From contig JAGGZA010000010.1 in NCBI GenBank assembly GCA_021162265.1, positions 1 through 14,033 of the forward strand: a stretch of DNA of 14,033 nt, in the 5' to 3' direction. Position numbers and translations under genes: made by a program. The stretch's first letter is position 1. Each line of letters starts with the position of its first letter. The stretch is from Candidatus Aerophobota bacterium (GTDB taxonomy: Bacteria > Aerophobota > Aerophobia > Aerophobales > B3-G15). This document shows, piece by piece, positions 14,013 to 14,033 of the stretch. The notes below the pieces were generated by a model. That model was not told the origin of the DNA. It saw only the letters and a list, made by a program, of their open reading frames with translations, and made no database searches.

Positions 14013-14033
14013 AGAAATATAGAAAGATGGTCT
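14013..14033 (+). pseudogene. In-frame continuation of the HEPN domain beyond the TGA (runs off window)
   Basis: Seven codons directly after the TGA, in the same frame, read RNIERWS, matching the R-N-x-E-R-W helix start that follows the EYxxD segment in HEPN proteins. The stop would thus replace one residue, plausibly Arg by a single change of AGA or CGA to TGA. The alternative start ATG at 14009, overlapping the stop as ATGA, gives MKKYRKMV, which does not resemble HEPN. The RNase motif Rx4-6H lies beyond the window. Confidence 0.5.

Overview
The window looks like the chromosome of a moderately AT-rich bacterium. Arginine is mostly encoded by AGA/AGG, UvrB is present, and several starts carry a clear Shine-Dalgarno. 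A V/A-type ATPase rotor subunit with a complete sodium-site signature suggests an anaerobe using Na+ bioenergetics. I cannot place the phylum. TGA is used as a normal stop (rotor subunit K, UDP-glucose dehydrogenase), so the code is standard.

Layout. (1) 1-2468, + strand: the 3' two thirds of uvrB, then subunits K and E of a V/A-type ATPase, without the other subunits. (2) 2507-7221, - strand: a three-gene operon transcribed as PPP-type Ser/Thr phosphatase, MoxR-like AAA+ ATPase with a cysteine-rich insertion and a beta-rich tail, then a VWA protein with an intact MIDAS. (3) 7222-7351: a divergent promoter region. Two good sigma70-type promoters face away from each other, and a 35-bp near-perfect palindrome lies exactly over and between their -35 boxes. 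(4) 7352-13014, + strand: a winged-helix regulator with an added Rossmann-like domain, then nucleotide-sugar genes (Gfo/Idh/MocA dehydrogenase, Trm112-like zinc protein, NAD-dependent epimerase, UDP-glucose 6-dehydrogenase). A DUF4143-type AAA ATPase with its own promoter sits between the epimerase and the last dehydrogenase. (5) 13015-14033: a 491-bp gene-free stretch with wreckage of a DUF433/DUF5615 toxin-antitoxin pair and possible ends of a REP/IS200-type element, then a promoter and an MNT nucleotidyltransferase whose fused HEPN domain is cut by an in-frame TGA.

How the parts may work together. The phosphatase, MoxR and VWA proteins form a plausible chaperone-like or signalling module: a MoxR ATPase remodels targets with a VWA adaptor, and the phosphatase could reset protein phosphorylation. 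The shared palindrome suggests that the divergently transcribed winged-helix protein controls both this module and its own polysaccharide operon, which would couple envelope sugar synthesis to a phospho-signalling/AAA+ system. This arrangement is the best candidate here for an undescribed system; the link is inference. The right end is accessory DNA with repeated signs of insertion and decay.
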